A DNA stretch of 44,008 nt from the NCBI GenBank assembly GCA_007694945.1, contig REER01000088.1, forward strand, positions 1-44,008, read 5' to 3'. Under the pieces are notes generated by a model, which made no database searches, was not told the origin of the DNA, and saw only the letters and a list, made by a program, of their open reading frames with translations. This DNA is from Paracoccaceae bacterium. Lineage in GTDB: Bacteria; Pseudomonadota; Alphaproteobacteria; Rhodobacterales; Rhodobacteraceae. Positions 34,557-43,953 of this stretch are shown piece by piece; position 1 is the stretch's first letter; each line of letters opens with the position of its first letter. Position numbers and translations under genes: made by a program.

Positions 34557-34693
34557 TCAGAGATTTGTTTCATACCGACAGCCACTTTAAGAACGCTTTG
34601 CTAAATACTGTTTTGGTTATTTTATATTCTAAGTTCCCTTAAGAACACCCGGAAAATTGACGAATCCTGCAGGCATCCGCAACCGGGCACGTG
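34557..34693 (-). promoter_or_regulatory. AT-rich spacer with repeats upstream of pdeM
   Basis: This 137-base gap is strikingly AT-rich for the region. TTAAGAAC occurs twice (34587-34594 and 34639-34646), and the second copy is part of the inverted repeat GTTC-6-GAAC at 34633-34646. On the minus strand TATAAAAT could be a -10 element. I looked for an alphaproteobacterial SOS box (GTTC-N7-GTTC) and did not find one. Confidence 0.4.
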
Positions 34694-37108
34694 TCACGAA
34701 GGCTCCGAGAGCCCCGCCTCGCGCATCAGCGCCGCCGCTTCTTCCTCCAGCAACCGCTCGGATCCCGAGGCGCGGATGGGGATGCGCCCGGCCTCGAGCA
34801 TCAGAGGCGCCGCAAAAGGCGTCACATGCGGCGGGCGCAGATGCACGATCTCGGGACGGGTGCGCAGCATCTCCTCTACCCGTCCAAAATCGGCCAGCCC
34901 GCGCATCGATTCTGCCCGCGTGATGCGCAACAGCAGATGATCCGGATCGTATTTGCGCAACGTGTCATAGAGAATATCACTCGAGAACGTGGCCTGCTTG
35001 CCGCTCTTGCGCGCGCCCGGCAGGTTGCGCTGCAGCAGCCCGGCCACTGTCGCCACCGCGCGGAAGCTGCGTTTCATCACGGCATTCTCGGCCAGCCACT
35101 CTGACAGCCCCTCACGCAGCCCCTCCGCGTCCAGGAGTGGCGCAGAGTCGCGCACGGATTCCAACGACCAGATCAGCAGCGCGTAATCCGTGGCGACAAA
35201 GCCCAGCGGCGCAAGCCCGGCGCTTTCCATCCGGTGCGTCAACAATAGCCCGAGTGTCTGATTGGCATTGCGCCCGGCGAAGGAATAGAGCGCGAAATAC
35301 CACCTGCCCCCGCGCAGGAAAGTCTCACAGGTCATCGTGCCGGGGCGCGGCAGAGAGGAAATTTTGGCCTGCAGTGTCAGCCAGTCCCGCGTATGCTCGG
35401 GCAGCGCGGCCCAGGCCTCGGGTGCGCCGATCAGCGCGAGCAGGAGTGCAGACAATTCAGTCGAGGTCGCCATTTTCAACCCGTTGAATACGGCGATTTT
35501 CGGCTCGCGCGTGGGCTGGGGCGTGACTTCGACCACCATCTCGCGCATCCGGTCATAGCGCACGGTCTGCCCGCCGATCAGGAAGGTGTCTCCAGGAAGG
35601 AGGCTCGCGGCGAAACTTTCCTCGATCTCACCCAAAGGCGCACCGCCCCGCGGGCCGCGCCGCACGATGAGCAGTTCGGGCGCGACTATCGTACCGATAT
35701 TCATCCGGATCGGTTTGGCGGCGCGCGGGTCGCGCAAGCGCCAGAGCCCATCGCGCTCGACCAACCGTTGCCAGCGATCATAGGCGCGCAGCGCATAGCC
35801 ACCCGTCGCCACGAAATCGAGACAGTCATCGAAAGCCGCACGGCTGAGGCGCTGATAAGGCCCCGCAGCCTTCACCTCGCGATAAAGTGCGACGGGGTCA
35901 ATCGGCCCGGCGCAGGCGAGAAGCAGGATATGCTGGCAGAGCACATCCAGCCCCCCCTCGCCCACGCGCCCGTCGCCATCGAGCTCGCCGGCCTCGACCG
36001 CCTGCAGAGCCGCCACGCATTCGATCACCTCGAACCGGTTCGCAGGCACGATCCGCGCGCGCGACGGCGCGTCATAGCGATGGTTCGCCCGCCCGATGCG
36101 TTGCACCAGCCGCTTGACATTCTTCGGCGCGCCGATCTGGATCACCAGATCGACATCGCCCCAGTCGAGCCCCAGATCGAGGCTGCCCGTCGCCACCACG
36201 GCGCGCAACTCGCCCGCCGCCATCGCGGCCTCGACCTTGCGGCGCTGCTCGCGCGCGAGGCTGCCATGGTGCAGCGCGATCGGGAGATTGGCGTCATTCA
36301 CGGCCCAGAGCGCCTGAAAGAACAGCTCGGCCTGCGCGCGGGTGTTGATGAAGACCAGCGTCAGACGTGCCGCCTCGATCGCTTCCATCACATCGCGCGC
36401 GGCGTAAGCCCCCCCGGCCCCGGACCATGGCGGGGCGAGCGTTGTTGGCAGCATGGCGATATCCGGCGCCGGTCCGGGATCGGCCGCGATCACCTGCGCG
36501 CCGCCCATCCACTCGGCCAGTGCCGCCGGTTTCTCGACTGTGGCCGAGAGTCCCGCCATCTGCACCCCCGGGGCAAGCGCGCGCAGCCGCGCCAGCCCCA
36601 GCGACAACTGGTCGCCGCGCTTGGATTCGGCCAGCGCGTGGATCTCGTCAATCACGACATGGCGCAGGGTGGCGAAGATACGCGGGGCCTCGGGGTAAGA
36701 GAGCATCAGCGCAAGGCTCTCGGGCGTCGTCAGCAATATTTGTGGTGGGTCCACGCGCTGGCGCGCGCGGGTGGTCGCGCCCGTATCACCCGTGCGGTCC
36801 TCGATGCGCAAACCCAGCCCCATCTCAGCCACCGGTTGCGCCAGATTGCGGCCGATGTCATGGGTAAGCGCCTTGAGCGGCGAGACATACAGCGTGTGCA
36901 GCCCCGGCCCCAACCCGTCGCAGGCCTCGGCCAATGTCGACAGAAACCCTGCCAGCGTCTTGCCACCACCCGTGGGCGCAATCAGCAGCCGGTCGCCTTG
37001 GGTGGCCTGCATCGCCAGTTGGTGCGGATGCGGCGCCCAGCCCCGCGCTGCGAACCAGCCCAGCAGGCGGTCGGGCAGAAGAGCAGTGTTGTGCAGGGTG
37101 TCAGGCAT
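34694..37108 (-). CDS. Ligase-associated DNA damage response DEXH helicase (Lhr-like)
   Basis: An 804-aa superfamily 2 helicase. The start MPDTLHNTALLPDRLLGWFA at 37108 matches the family length of about 800; the longer frame upstream is not used. Motif I APTGGGKT at 44-51, motif Ia YVSPLKALTHDIGRNL, motif II VIDEIHAL, motif III SATVEKP, and motif VI QRIGRANHR are visible, followed by a long Lhr-type C-terminal region with winged-helix and beta-barrel parts. It pairs with PdeM in a repair module. Divergent from a YcgN-type gene 97 bases away. Confidence 0.95.
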   Translation of the reverse strand: MPDTLHNTALLPDRLLGWFAARGWAPHPHQLAMQATQGDRLLIAPTGGGKTLAGFLSTLAEACDGLGPGLHTLYVSPLKALTHDIGRNLAQPVAEMGLGLRIEDRTGDTGATTRARQRVDPPQILLTTPESLALMLSYPEAPRIFATLRHVVIDEIHALAESKRGDQLSLGLARLRALAPGVQMAGLSATVEKPAALAEWMGGAQVIAADPGPAPDIAMLPTTLAPPWSGAGGAYAARDVMEAIEAARLTLVFINTRAQAELFFQALWAVNDANLPIALHHGSLAREQRRKVEAAMAAGELRAVVATGSLDLGLDWGDVDLVIQIGAPKNVKRLVQRIGRANHRYDAPSRARIVPANRFEVIECVAALQAVEAGELDGDGRVGEGGLDVLCQHILLLACAGPIDPVALYREVKAAGPYQRLSRAAFDDCLDFVATGGYALRAYDRWQRLVERDGLWRLRDPRAAKPIRMNIGTIVAPELLIVRRGPRGGAPLGEIEESFAASLLPGDTFLIGGQTVRYDRMREMVVEVTPQPTREPKIAVFNGLKMATSTELSALLLALIGAPEAWAALPEHTRDWLTLQAKISSLPRPGTMTCETFLRGGRWYFALYSFAGRNANQTLGLLLTHRMESAGLAPLGFVATDYALLIWSLESVRDSAPLLDAEGLREGLSEWLAENAVMKRSFRAVATVAGLLQRNLPGARKSGKQATFSSDILYDTLRKYDPDHLLLRITRAESMRGLADFGRVEEMLRTRPEIVHLRPPHVTPFAAPLMLEAGRIPIRASGSERLLEEEAAALMREAGLSEPS

Positions 37109-37205
37109 GGTGGCTCCGCGTGGTGCAAGCAATGGTATGGCATAAAGGCACGAAAACAAGCGCAGAGGGGTTTCCCTGGCCCGCCCCGAGGCGTATCTGC
37201 CAGCC

Positions 37206-37649
37206 ATGAGCCTGCGTGAGAAATACTGGGAGAATGTCCCGCTGCAGCAGATGAGCGAGGCCGAATGGGAGGCGCTCTGCGACGGCTGCGGCAAGTGCTG
37301 TCTCAACAAGCTCGAGGATATCGACACGGGCGAGTTGATCTTTACCCGCGTGGCCTGCAAGCTCTTCGATGACGCGACTTGCCGCTGCGCCAATTATGCC
37401 GAACGCAAGCGCCATGTGCCCGAATGCGTGGTGCTGACGCCCAGGACGCTGGACGAGATCGCCTATTGGATGCCCGAAACCTGCGCATATCGCCGCTTGC
37501 ATGAGGGCCGCGCCCTGCCCGACTGGCACCCGCTGGTCACGGGCGATGCGGACTCGACTCACAAGGCCGGCATGTCGATGCTCGGACAGACCGTTTCCGA
37601 GCTGCGCCTACCGGTCGAGGCCTGGGAAGATTACCCGCTGAAGGACTGA
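37206..37649 (+). CDS. YcgN-family cysteine-cluster protein (UPF0260)
   Basis: A 147-aa cytoplasmic protein with the YcgN pattern: REKYWENVPLQQMSEAEWEA, then LCDGCGKCCLNKLEDIDTGE and CKLFDDATCRCANYAERKR. The eight or so clustered cysteines suggest an iron-sulfur or zinc site; the function of the family is not known. Begins just after the divergent helicase start and ends 1 base before the stop of the convergent PopZ-like gene. Confidence 0.95.
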   Translation: MSLREKYWENVPLQQMSEAEWEALCDGCGKCCLNKLEDIDTGELIFTRVACKLFDDATCRCANYAERKRHVPECVVLTPRTLDEIAYWMPETCAYRRLHEGRALPDWHPLVTGDADSTHKAGMSMLGQTVSELRLPVEAWEDYPLKD

Positions 37650-37650
37650 C

Positions 37651-38778
37651 TCAAAGTTTGCGCAGCGCAAGCTCGCGGGCAACTTCGGCGCGCACCAGCT
37701 TGCGGATGTTGCGCGTGATCTTCTCGCCCAACTCGCCCTGCAATTCCTGCCGCACGATATTGGCGACAAGCTGATAGAGCATTCCCTCGTCAATCACCGT
37801 CTCGCGCTCCGCTGTCTTTTCCGCGGCAGGCTCTGACAGAGGCATTTCCGGGGGCGTCTCGGGGGCGGGTTCATGCATGGGCGTTGCACTATCCCCCAGA
37901 AGCGTCTCCAGACGCGAGAGCGTTGCCTCGAGCGAGGCATCCTCGATACTTTGCTGGAGATCATCGACCTCAGCATCGGGTTTGAGTTCGGCATGAGGTG
38001 GCGGAACGAAGGAGATTGCCCCTGTCTCGCTCTGGGCAGGGGCGTCACCCTTCGTGACCAGGCTGTCGCCATTTCCCGGAGCGGTGTCGACCACAGACGG
38101 TGCGTCACCTTCGGGTCGCTCGGTCTGTTCGATACGAGGCGCGACCAGGTCGCCCAGCGTCTTGGCCCCGCTCTTCTGGATGCGCGCAAGTAGCCCATCA
38201 GGGGCGGCGGCCTGCGGTTGAGAAGCTTGCGAGGGCGTGTCGGTCGCGACAGGAGTCGTATCGTCCTTGTCAGCGAAAAATGATGGCTCGGCCTGATGCG
38301 GGGCATCCATGAAGAGACCAGACCAATTGTCCGATGGCGCCGGCCTGAGTTTCGAGCGGTTCTTGCGGCTGGGCTGGGCGGGAGGTCTGAAATCGAACGT
38401 CGGGACCGCGACTGTAGCACGCGTCACCGGCGCTGGGTCGGGTGTGTCCGTGTCGGTCGTTTGCGGCTCAGACACCTCATCCGCACCCAACTGCGCGAGT
38501 CCAGGCTCCGCGGGCGGCACATCCGTGGGGTCCGGCGCAAACTCGGCCTCTGGGGCAGGCTGTGCAGATGTGTCGCTGGTCTCGGTCTCGGTGGTGGTCG
38601 GAAGTGCTGGTTGGTCCACCCGCAAGGCCGATGTCAGCACCAGCTTTTCCGAGTTTGCCGGTGTGGATGCGGGCTCGGTCTGGGGCGTCGCTGTGCTTTG
38701 CTTGGAATCATGCGACACTAGCCTCCGGATCGAGGTCAGCACATCCTCGATTTCGCGGCGGGACATTGCCTCTGTCAT
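37651..38778 (-). CDS. PopZ-like (DUF2497) protein
   Basis: A 375-aa acidic protein with a three-part build. The N-terminal helix MSRREIEDVLTSIRRLVSHD resembles the PopZ N-terminus (EEILxSIRRIIS). About 250 residues of Pro/Glu/Asp/Thr-rich, apparently disordered linker follow. The C-terminus has helices in GMLYQLVANIVRQELQGELG and RNIRKLVRAEVARELAL, the position of the PopZ oligomerisation region. In Caulobacter PopZ organises the cell pole. Start chosen at 38778 (AGGAAGGG 8 bases upstream); 38766 is an alternative. The neighbours tolC and pcm fit Rhodobacterales gene order. The similarity is modest outside the two ends. Confidence 0.7.
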   Translation of the reverse strand: MTEAMSRREIEDVLTSIRRLVSHDSKQSTATPQTEPASTPANSEKLVLTSALRVDQPALPTTTETETSDTSAQPAPEAEFAPDPTDVPPAEPGLAQLGADEVSEPQTTDTDTPDPAPVTRATVAVPTFDFRPPAQPSRKNRSKLRPAPSDNWSGLFMDAPHQAEPSFFADKDDTTPVATDTPSQASQPQAAAPDGLLARIQKSGAKTLGDLVAPRIEQTERPEGDAPSVVDTAPGNGDSLVTKGDAPAQSETGAISFVPPPHAELKPDAEVDDLQQSIEDASLEATLSRLETLLGDSATPMHEPAPETPPEMPLSEPAAEKTAERETVIDEGMLYQLVANIVRQELQGELGEKITRNIRKLVRAEVARELALRKL

Positions 38779-38938
38779 TGTCTTGCCCTTCCTGCCCGAG
38801 CTGCCGATGCCCATGTTGTAATATTCCGGCAAAAAGATACCTCTCGCCGGACACACGCGCTGCAGAAATATTAACGCGCGCAGCGTTACAAGACAATCAT
38901 CGAGTTCGGTCTTGGTTCACAACACCCGGGTGACAGGG

Positions 38939-40309
38939 TTAATCACGACCCAGCGCGCGCAGCACCCGGTCGAGCGACTCGCCCTGCGGCGAGGAGACGG
39001 GCGCATTGCGGACGGCATTGAAATACGCCTCGGGGTCATAGGTGGGCACACCAAGCCCGAGGTGATCGACTGTCATCAGGCCCATCGCCGAGAGCAGGTT
39101 ATAAGCCGCGACCTGCTGCGAAGCCTGGGCCTCTGCCAGCATCGTCCGGGCATCGAGTAAATCGGTCTCGGCATTAAGCACATCGAGCGTTGTGCGCGCG
39201 CCAAGGCGGGCTTCCTCGCGCGTGCCCTCAAACGCACTTTCTGACGCGCGGACCTGTTGCTGGCTGGCGGTGATGCGTGCGCTTGCGACCTCGACATTCG
39301 CCCAGGCGACCGCGACATTCTGCAGGACCTGCGCCACGCTCTGATGAAGCCCCGCGCGCGAGGCATCGCGGCGCGCATTGGCCTGACGGTGCAGCGCATT
39401 GAGTTGGCCCCCTTGGAAGAGCGGGCGCGAATAGCGGACACCCGCCGTGCCCGAGGTCGTCTCGCCACCCATTTGGCCGCCAAATTGTTGCCCGATCGAG
39501 AGCGAGCCGGTCACAGACCCGTGGCGCTGGGCAAACACGCGCTCGGCATTAAGCTCGGCGGCGGTCACTTCCTGCTGGGCCTGCCGGATTCGCGGATGAT
39601 TCTGGCGAGCGATCTCTTTTGCATTTTCAAGACTCGGAGCCGTGCGCGGCAAGGCGGATGGCGGCGGCAGCGTGCCCGGTGTCAGCCCGGTGGCGAGCTT
39701 GAAATCCTCGCGCGCTGCGGCCAACTCGCCTTCGGCGGCTGACAGCATCGAGCGCGCGGCCGCAAGCCGCGCCTCGGCCAGCGAGACATCGGTGCGGGTT
39801 ATCTCGCTCAATTCGAAACGCTGACGGGCGGCTTCAAGCTCCTGCGATATGACGCGCACGTTGGCGCGGCGCAGGGTCACGGTTTCGCTGGCGGTGCGCA
39901 CGGCCATATAGGCAGAGACCGCATTCAGCAGCACTTGCTGCTCGACATCGATCAGCGCCTGCCGCGTGGCCAGCACCTGCGCCTTGGCCGCGTCCCGCGC
40001 CAGTTGCCCGCGTCCGAAATCGATGAGCGTGACCTCGGCGGCAAGGTTGAAGGACATGGAGATGGAGTCAGGCACCCCTGACTGGAACCGACCTTGCGCT
40101 TCAGTGATGAAGTTCAGCACCGGGCGCAGGCTGGCCACGGCAATCGCCACATCCTCATCTGCGGCGCGCAGCAATGCGCGGTTCTGATCCAGCAGATTGG
40201 AATTGCGATAAGCGGCAGCAAGACTGTCGGCCAGGTTCTGCGCGGCCACGGGCGCGGCCACAAGCAGTATCGAGACCGCCAGCCCGGCTAAATTCAGTCT
40301 GCGCCCCAT
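38939..40309 (-). CDS. tolC: TolC-family outer-membrane efflux protein
   Basis: Outer-membrane channel for type I secretion or drug efflux (456 aa). It has a signal peptide ending VAAPVAAQ (about residue 24), then two repeats of the TolC helical hairpin fold (for example ALIDVEQQVLLNAVSAYMAV in the first and LHQSVAQVLQNVAVAWANVE in the second). The conserved late segment LGARTTLDVLNAETDLLDAR is typical. No membrane-fusion or inner-membrane partner gene is in the window. Lies 42 bases after pcm, likely one operon. Confidence 0.94.
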   Translation of the reverse strand: MGRRLNLAGLAVSILLVAAPVAAQNLADSLAAAYRNSNLLDQNRALLRAADEDVAIAVASLRPVLNFITEAQGRFQSGVPDSISMSFNLAAEVTLIDFGRGQLARDAAKAQVLATRQALIDVEQQVLLNAVSAYMAVRTASETVTLRRANVRVISQELEAARQRFELSEITRTDVSLAEARLAAARSMLSAAEGELAAAREDFKLATGLTPGTLPPPSALPRTAPSLENAKEIARQNHPRIRQAQQEVTAAELNAERVFAQRHGSVTGSLSIGQQFGGQMGGETTSGTAGVRYSRPLFQGGQLNALHRQANARRDASRAGLHQSVAQVLQNVAVAWANVEVASARITASQQQVRASESAFEGTREEARLGARTTLDVLNAETDLLDARTMLAEAQASQQVAAYNLLSAMGLMTVDHLGLGVPTYDPEAYFNAVRNAPVSSPQGESLDRVLRALGRD

Positions 40310-40351
40310 GCTCGGACCCTCTCATCTGTCGTTTTTCATGCCCGCGCGGCG

Positions 40352-41008
40352 TCAGAAGCTGAACGCATCGGCCCGCTCAAAGCCCGGCAAGACCGGAGCA
40401 GCTGCATTGAAGATATCTCGCCAGACAACAGAGTCACCCTGTCGCAGCCCCAAACGCACGACGCCGAGCGCGCCTTCCATGAAAACGGCGGTCACCCGCC
40501 CACCCTCGCGCAGCTGCTGGACCAGTGCTGCGGGAAATTCGACAATGCCGCCCTGCAGGAGCATCGCGTCATAGGGCGCATGAGCGGGCGCGCCCTCTTT
40601 CAACGGGCCACGGTGCAAGACCACCGTCTCAGCGCCTGTGCGGCCAAAAGCGGCTTCGGCCGCGTCTGCAAGCGCTTCATCCTCTTCAACCGCAACCACG
40701 GCCTGGCTCATCTGCAACAGCAGCGCACTGGAGTAACCCGTGCCGCAGCCGATATCGAGCACCAGATCAGAGCGGGTCAGGATCAGCGCATCGAGCATCT
40801 TGGAAAGCGTGCGCGGGTCAAGCAGCACACGCCCGCCCCCGAGCGCCAGATTCTCGCCGACATAGGCGGCCTCGATCTTGTCATTGGGAACGAATTCCTC
40901 GCGTGGCAGGCGCAGCATCGCGTCGATGATCGGAAATTTCGTGACATCCGAGGGGCGCACCTGAGTGTCCACCATCATCCTGCGGCGCAAGGCAAAATCG
41001 GTCATCAA
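40352..41008 (-). CDS. pcm: Protein-L-isoaspartate O-methyltransferase
   Basis: SAM-dependent repair methyltransferase (218 aa) acting on damaged Asp residues in cytoplasmic proteins. The SAM motif LVLDIGCGTGYSSALLL is clear, preceded by LLDPRTLSKMLDAL and followed by VVAVEEDEALADAAEAAF, as in the family. The N-terminal RRRMMVDTQVRPSDV and REEFVP segments resemble the alphaproteobacterial branch. First gene of pcm-tolC; divergent from the YtoQ-like gene. Confidence 0.93.
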   Translation of the reverse strand: MMTDFALRRRMMVDTQVRPSDVTKFPIIDAMLRLPREEFVPNDKIEAAYVGENLALGGGRVLLDPRTLSKMLDALILTRSDLVLDIGCGTGYSSALLLQMSQAVVAVEEDEALADAAEAAFGRTGAETVVLHRGPLKEGAPAHAPYDAMLLQGGIVEFPAALVQQLREGGRVTAVFMEGALGVVRLGLRQGDSVVWRDIFNAAAPVLPGFERADAFSF

Positions 41009-41157
41009 CTGAACTCTCTGGTTTAGTTATTCCTGTGGTCGTCCTTGCCACAGAACGCGTGCCCTCGCAACACAAGAGCGCAGCGCACGGCCATTTCGGC
41101 TGTCGCGCCGCGACTTTGATGTTATCTGTCGGGCACGTCACCAAAGCGAGGACTCTT

Positions 41158-41604
41158 ATGGAACTGAATGTCTATCTGGCCGGAGAGATTCATACCGACT
41201 GGCGCGAGCAGATCATGCGAGGCGCAGCGGATTTGCCGATCACCTTCACCGGCCCAGTCACGGATCACGCGGCTTCGGATGATTGCGGGGTACATGTCTT
41301 CGGGGCCGAAGAGTCGAAGTTCTGGCATGATCACAAGGGCGCGAAGCTCAATGCCATCCGTACCCGCAAGGCGATGGCCGATGCCGATGTCGTTGTCGTG
41401 CGTTTTGGCGAGAAATACAAACAGTGGAACGCCGCTTTCGATGCGGGCTATGCCAGCGCGCTTGGCAAGGCCATGATCGTGCTGCATGGCCCCGAGCACC
41501 AGCACGCGCTGAAAGAGGTGGATGCCGCCTCTCTGGCCGTGGCCGAGACCCCCGAGCAGGTGGTCGCAGCCCTGCGCTATGTGCTGAAGGGCACGCTTCC
41601 GTGA
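41158..41604 (+). CDS. YtoQ-family protein
   Basis: A 148-aa cytoplasmic protein that matches the YtoQ family: MELNVYLAGEIHTDWREQIM, then FTGPVTDHAASDDCGVHVFG, and DADVVVVRFGEKYKQWNAAF with DAGYASALGKAMIVLHG. The fold resembles nucleoside 2-deoxyribosyltransferases (AGEIH, DAGYA), but no activity is established that I know of. The frame extends 41 codons upstream into the divergent promoter area, so the ATG at 41158 is preferred. Confidence 0.9.
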   Translation: MELNVYLAGEIHTDWREQIMRGAADLPITFTGPVTDHAASDDCGVHVFGAEESKFWHDHKGAKLNAIRTRKAMADADVVVVRFGEKYKQWNAAFDAGYASALGKAMIVLHGPEHQHALKEVDAASLAVAETPEQVVAALRYVLKGTLP

Positions 41605-41714
41605 CATGACAACCGGTGGCTCACACTACGCCGCCGCGCCATGATGCAAAGAATCGTTCGGCTCTGAGGCGCCCTTGTGCATACTTCGTCCACTATTTTT
41701 ATGGAGGACAGGAC

Positions 41715-42104
41715 ATGCTTAACGAGTTCAAGGAGTTTATCGCCCGGGGCAATGCCATGGACATGGCCGTCGGCATCATCATTGGTGCGGCCTTCACGGC
41801 AATCGTGACCTCGCTGGTCGATGATCTGGTCAATCCACTGATCGGCGTTTTCGTGGGCGGGATCGATTTTTCCAGCATCAGCTTCGGGCTGGGCGAAGCG
41901 CAATTCATGATCGGCAATTTCATCAATGCGGTGATCAAGTTCCTGATCATCGCCTTTGTCGTCTTTATGCTGGTGCGCACGGTCAACAAGCTCGCAAAGA
42001 TGGGCAAGACAGAAGAGGCGCCCGCACCGGAAGAGCCCAAGGGCCCGACGCAGGAAGAGCTTCTGACCGAGATCCGCGACGCTCTGCGCGCCCGCTCGAC
42101 TTGA
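41715..42104 (+). CDS. mscL: Large-conductance mechanosensitive channel MscL
   Basis: Inner-membrane emergency valve (129 aa) that opens under hypo-osmotic stress. It shows [20 protein letters not shown] with [20 protein letters not shown], the first helix and the pore-lining signature, a periplasmic loop, the second helix [20 protein letters not shown], and an acidic C-terminal bundle [20 protein letters not shown] lies about 8 bases before the ATG at 41715. Followed by a strong hairpin at 42131. Confidence 0.96.
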   Translation: MLNEFKEFIARGNAMDMAVGIIIGAAFTAIVTSLVDDLVNPLIGVFVGGIDFSSISFGLGEAQFMIGNFINAVIKFLIIAFVVFMLVRTVNKLAKMGKTEEAPAPEEPKGPTQEELLTEIRDALRARST

Positions 42105-42130
42105 GGCTGCGTAGTCAACGGAATTGGCCT

Positions 42131-42161
42131 GCCGGGCTGCGCGCGAAGCGCGCAGCCCGGC
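42131..42161. terminator. Perfect 14-bp hairpin between convergent mscL and the Lrp gene
   Basis: GCCGGGCTGCGCGC and its exact complement flank a GAA loop. It lies 27 bases after the mscL stop and 14 before the stop of the convergent regulator gene, so it may end both transcripts. No T-run is present on the plus strand. Shares the core GCGCGAAGCGC with the hairpins at 26858 and 43910. Confidence 0.65.
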
Positions 42162-42174
42162 TTCCTGGAGCCCG

Positions 42175-42633
42175 TCAGATATCGATTGCGGTCGTTTCCT
42201 GAACCGTGCGTAACGCAAAGGATGACTGCATCTGCGCAACACCGGGCAGGCGGCTGAGATAGCGGCGGTGGATGCGCGCGAAATCCTCGGTATCGGCGGC
42301 GACGATCTTGAGCAGGTAATCGGCGCTGCCCGCCATCAGATGGCATTCCAGCACATCCGGCACCAGCCGTACTTCGCGCTCGAAAGCGTCCAGAAGCTCG
42401 TCGCTCTGGCTCGAGAGTGTGATCTCGACAAAGACCACGGTCGTGCGCCCGATGCGTTTCAGGTCCAGCCGCGCATGGTAGCCCTTGACATAGCCCTCGT
42501 TCTCGAGCCGCTGCACTCGCCGGTGACAGGCCGAAGGCGAAAGGTTGATCAGTTCCGCCAGTTCGGCATTGGTGATCCGGCCCTGGCCTTGCAGCACACG
42601 AAGGATACGGCAATCGGTCGCGTCTAGCTGCAT
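42175..42633 (-). CDS. Lrp/AsnC-family regulator (probable regulator of ald)
   Basis: A 152-aa transcription factor. Start MQLDATDCRILRVLQGQGRI at 42633 matches the family; the frame extends 14 codons further without a family match. The helix-turn-helix is ITNAELAELINLSPSACHRR (about 20-39), then VQRLENEGYVKGYHARLD. The C-terminal RAM domain follows, with VLECHLMAGSADYLLKIVAA typical of ligand-binding Lrp proteins. Divergent from alanine dehydrogenase across 136 bases with palindromes, so it is probably an alanine- or amino-acid-responsive activator of ald (AldR type). Confidence 0.94.
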   Translation of the reverse strand: MQLDATDCRILRVLQGQGRITNAELAELINLSPSACHRRVQRLENEGYVKGYHARLDLKRIGRTTVVFVEITLSSQSDELLDAFEREVRLVPDVLECHLMAGSADYLLKIVAADTEDFARIHRRYLSRLPGVAQMQSSFALRTVQETTAIDI

Positions 42634-42769
42634 CGCAGCGCAATCTCCTTCGACAGCTTTGGTAATATGTCGCAATTTATCGCATATTTCTGACGAGCAT
42701 GCTCGAAACAGTCAAGGAATTCCCCTGTCAGACGCGATAAGCTTGCGCACGGAGATTAGGGAGGATTGC
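42634..42769. promoter_or_regulatory. lrp/ald divergent control region
   Basis: Two dyads lie between the divergent genes: ATATG...CATAT arms spanning 42665-42687 (23 bp, AT-rich centre, with TCGCA repeated inside at 42670-42674 and 42680-42684), and the perfect 12-bp palindrome CGAGCATGCTCG at 42694-42705. Both are close together and 65 to 105 bases from the ald ATG, a suitable place for cooperative Lrp-family binding. GGGAGG before the ald ATG is the ribosome site. Confidence 0.5.
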
Positions 42770-43888
<1,119 letters not shown>

Positions 43889-43909
43889 GGGCCGATTAAA
43901 GGAGGCAGA

Positions 43910-43932
43910 GGGGCGGCGCGAAGCGCCGCCCC
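43910..43932 (+). terminator. GC hairpin after ald
   Basis: A perfect 10-bp stem GGGGCGGCGC/GCGCCGCCCC with GAA loop, 21 bases after the ald stop. No T-run; C-rich sequence follows. Third instance of the GCGCGAAGCGC core. Confidence 0.6.
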
Positions 43933-43953
43933 CCAGCGAGGAGAGCCGCAGAG

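Noticed and set aside
34557-34693. SOS (LexA) box near pdeM and the helicase
   Set aside because: The alphaproteobacterial form GTTC-N7-GTTC is not present; the GTTC and GAAC found are an inverted pair with 6-base spacing.
35393-37219. 608-aa plus-strand frame opposite the helicase
   Set aside because: Composition is His/Arg/Gln/Asp-rich shadow protein; the minus strand encodes a full Lhr-type helicase.
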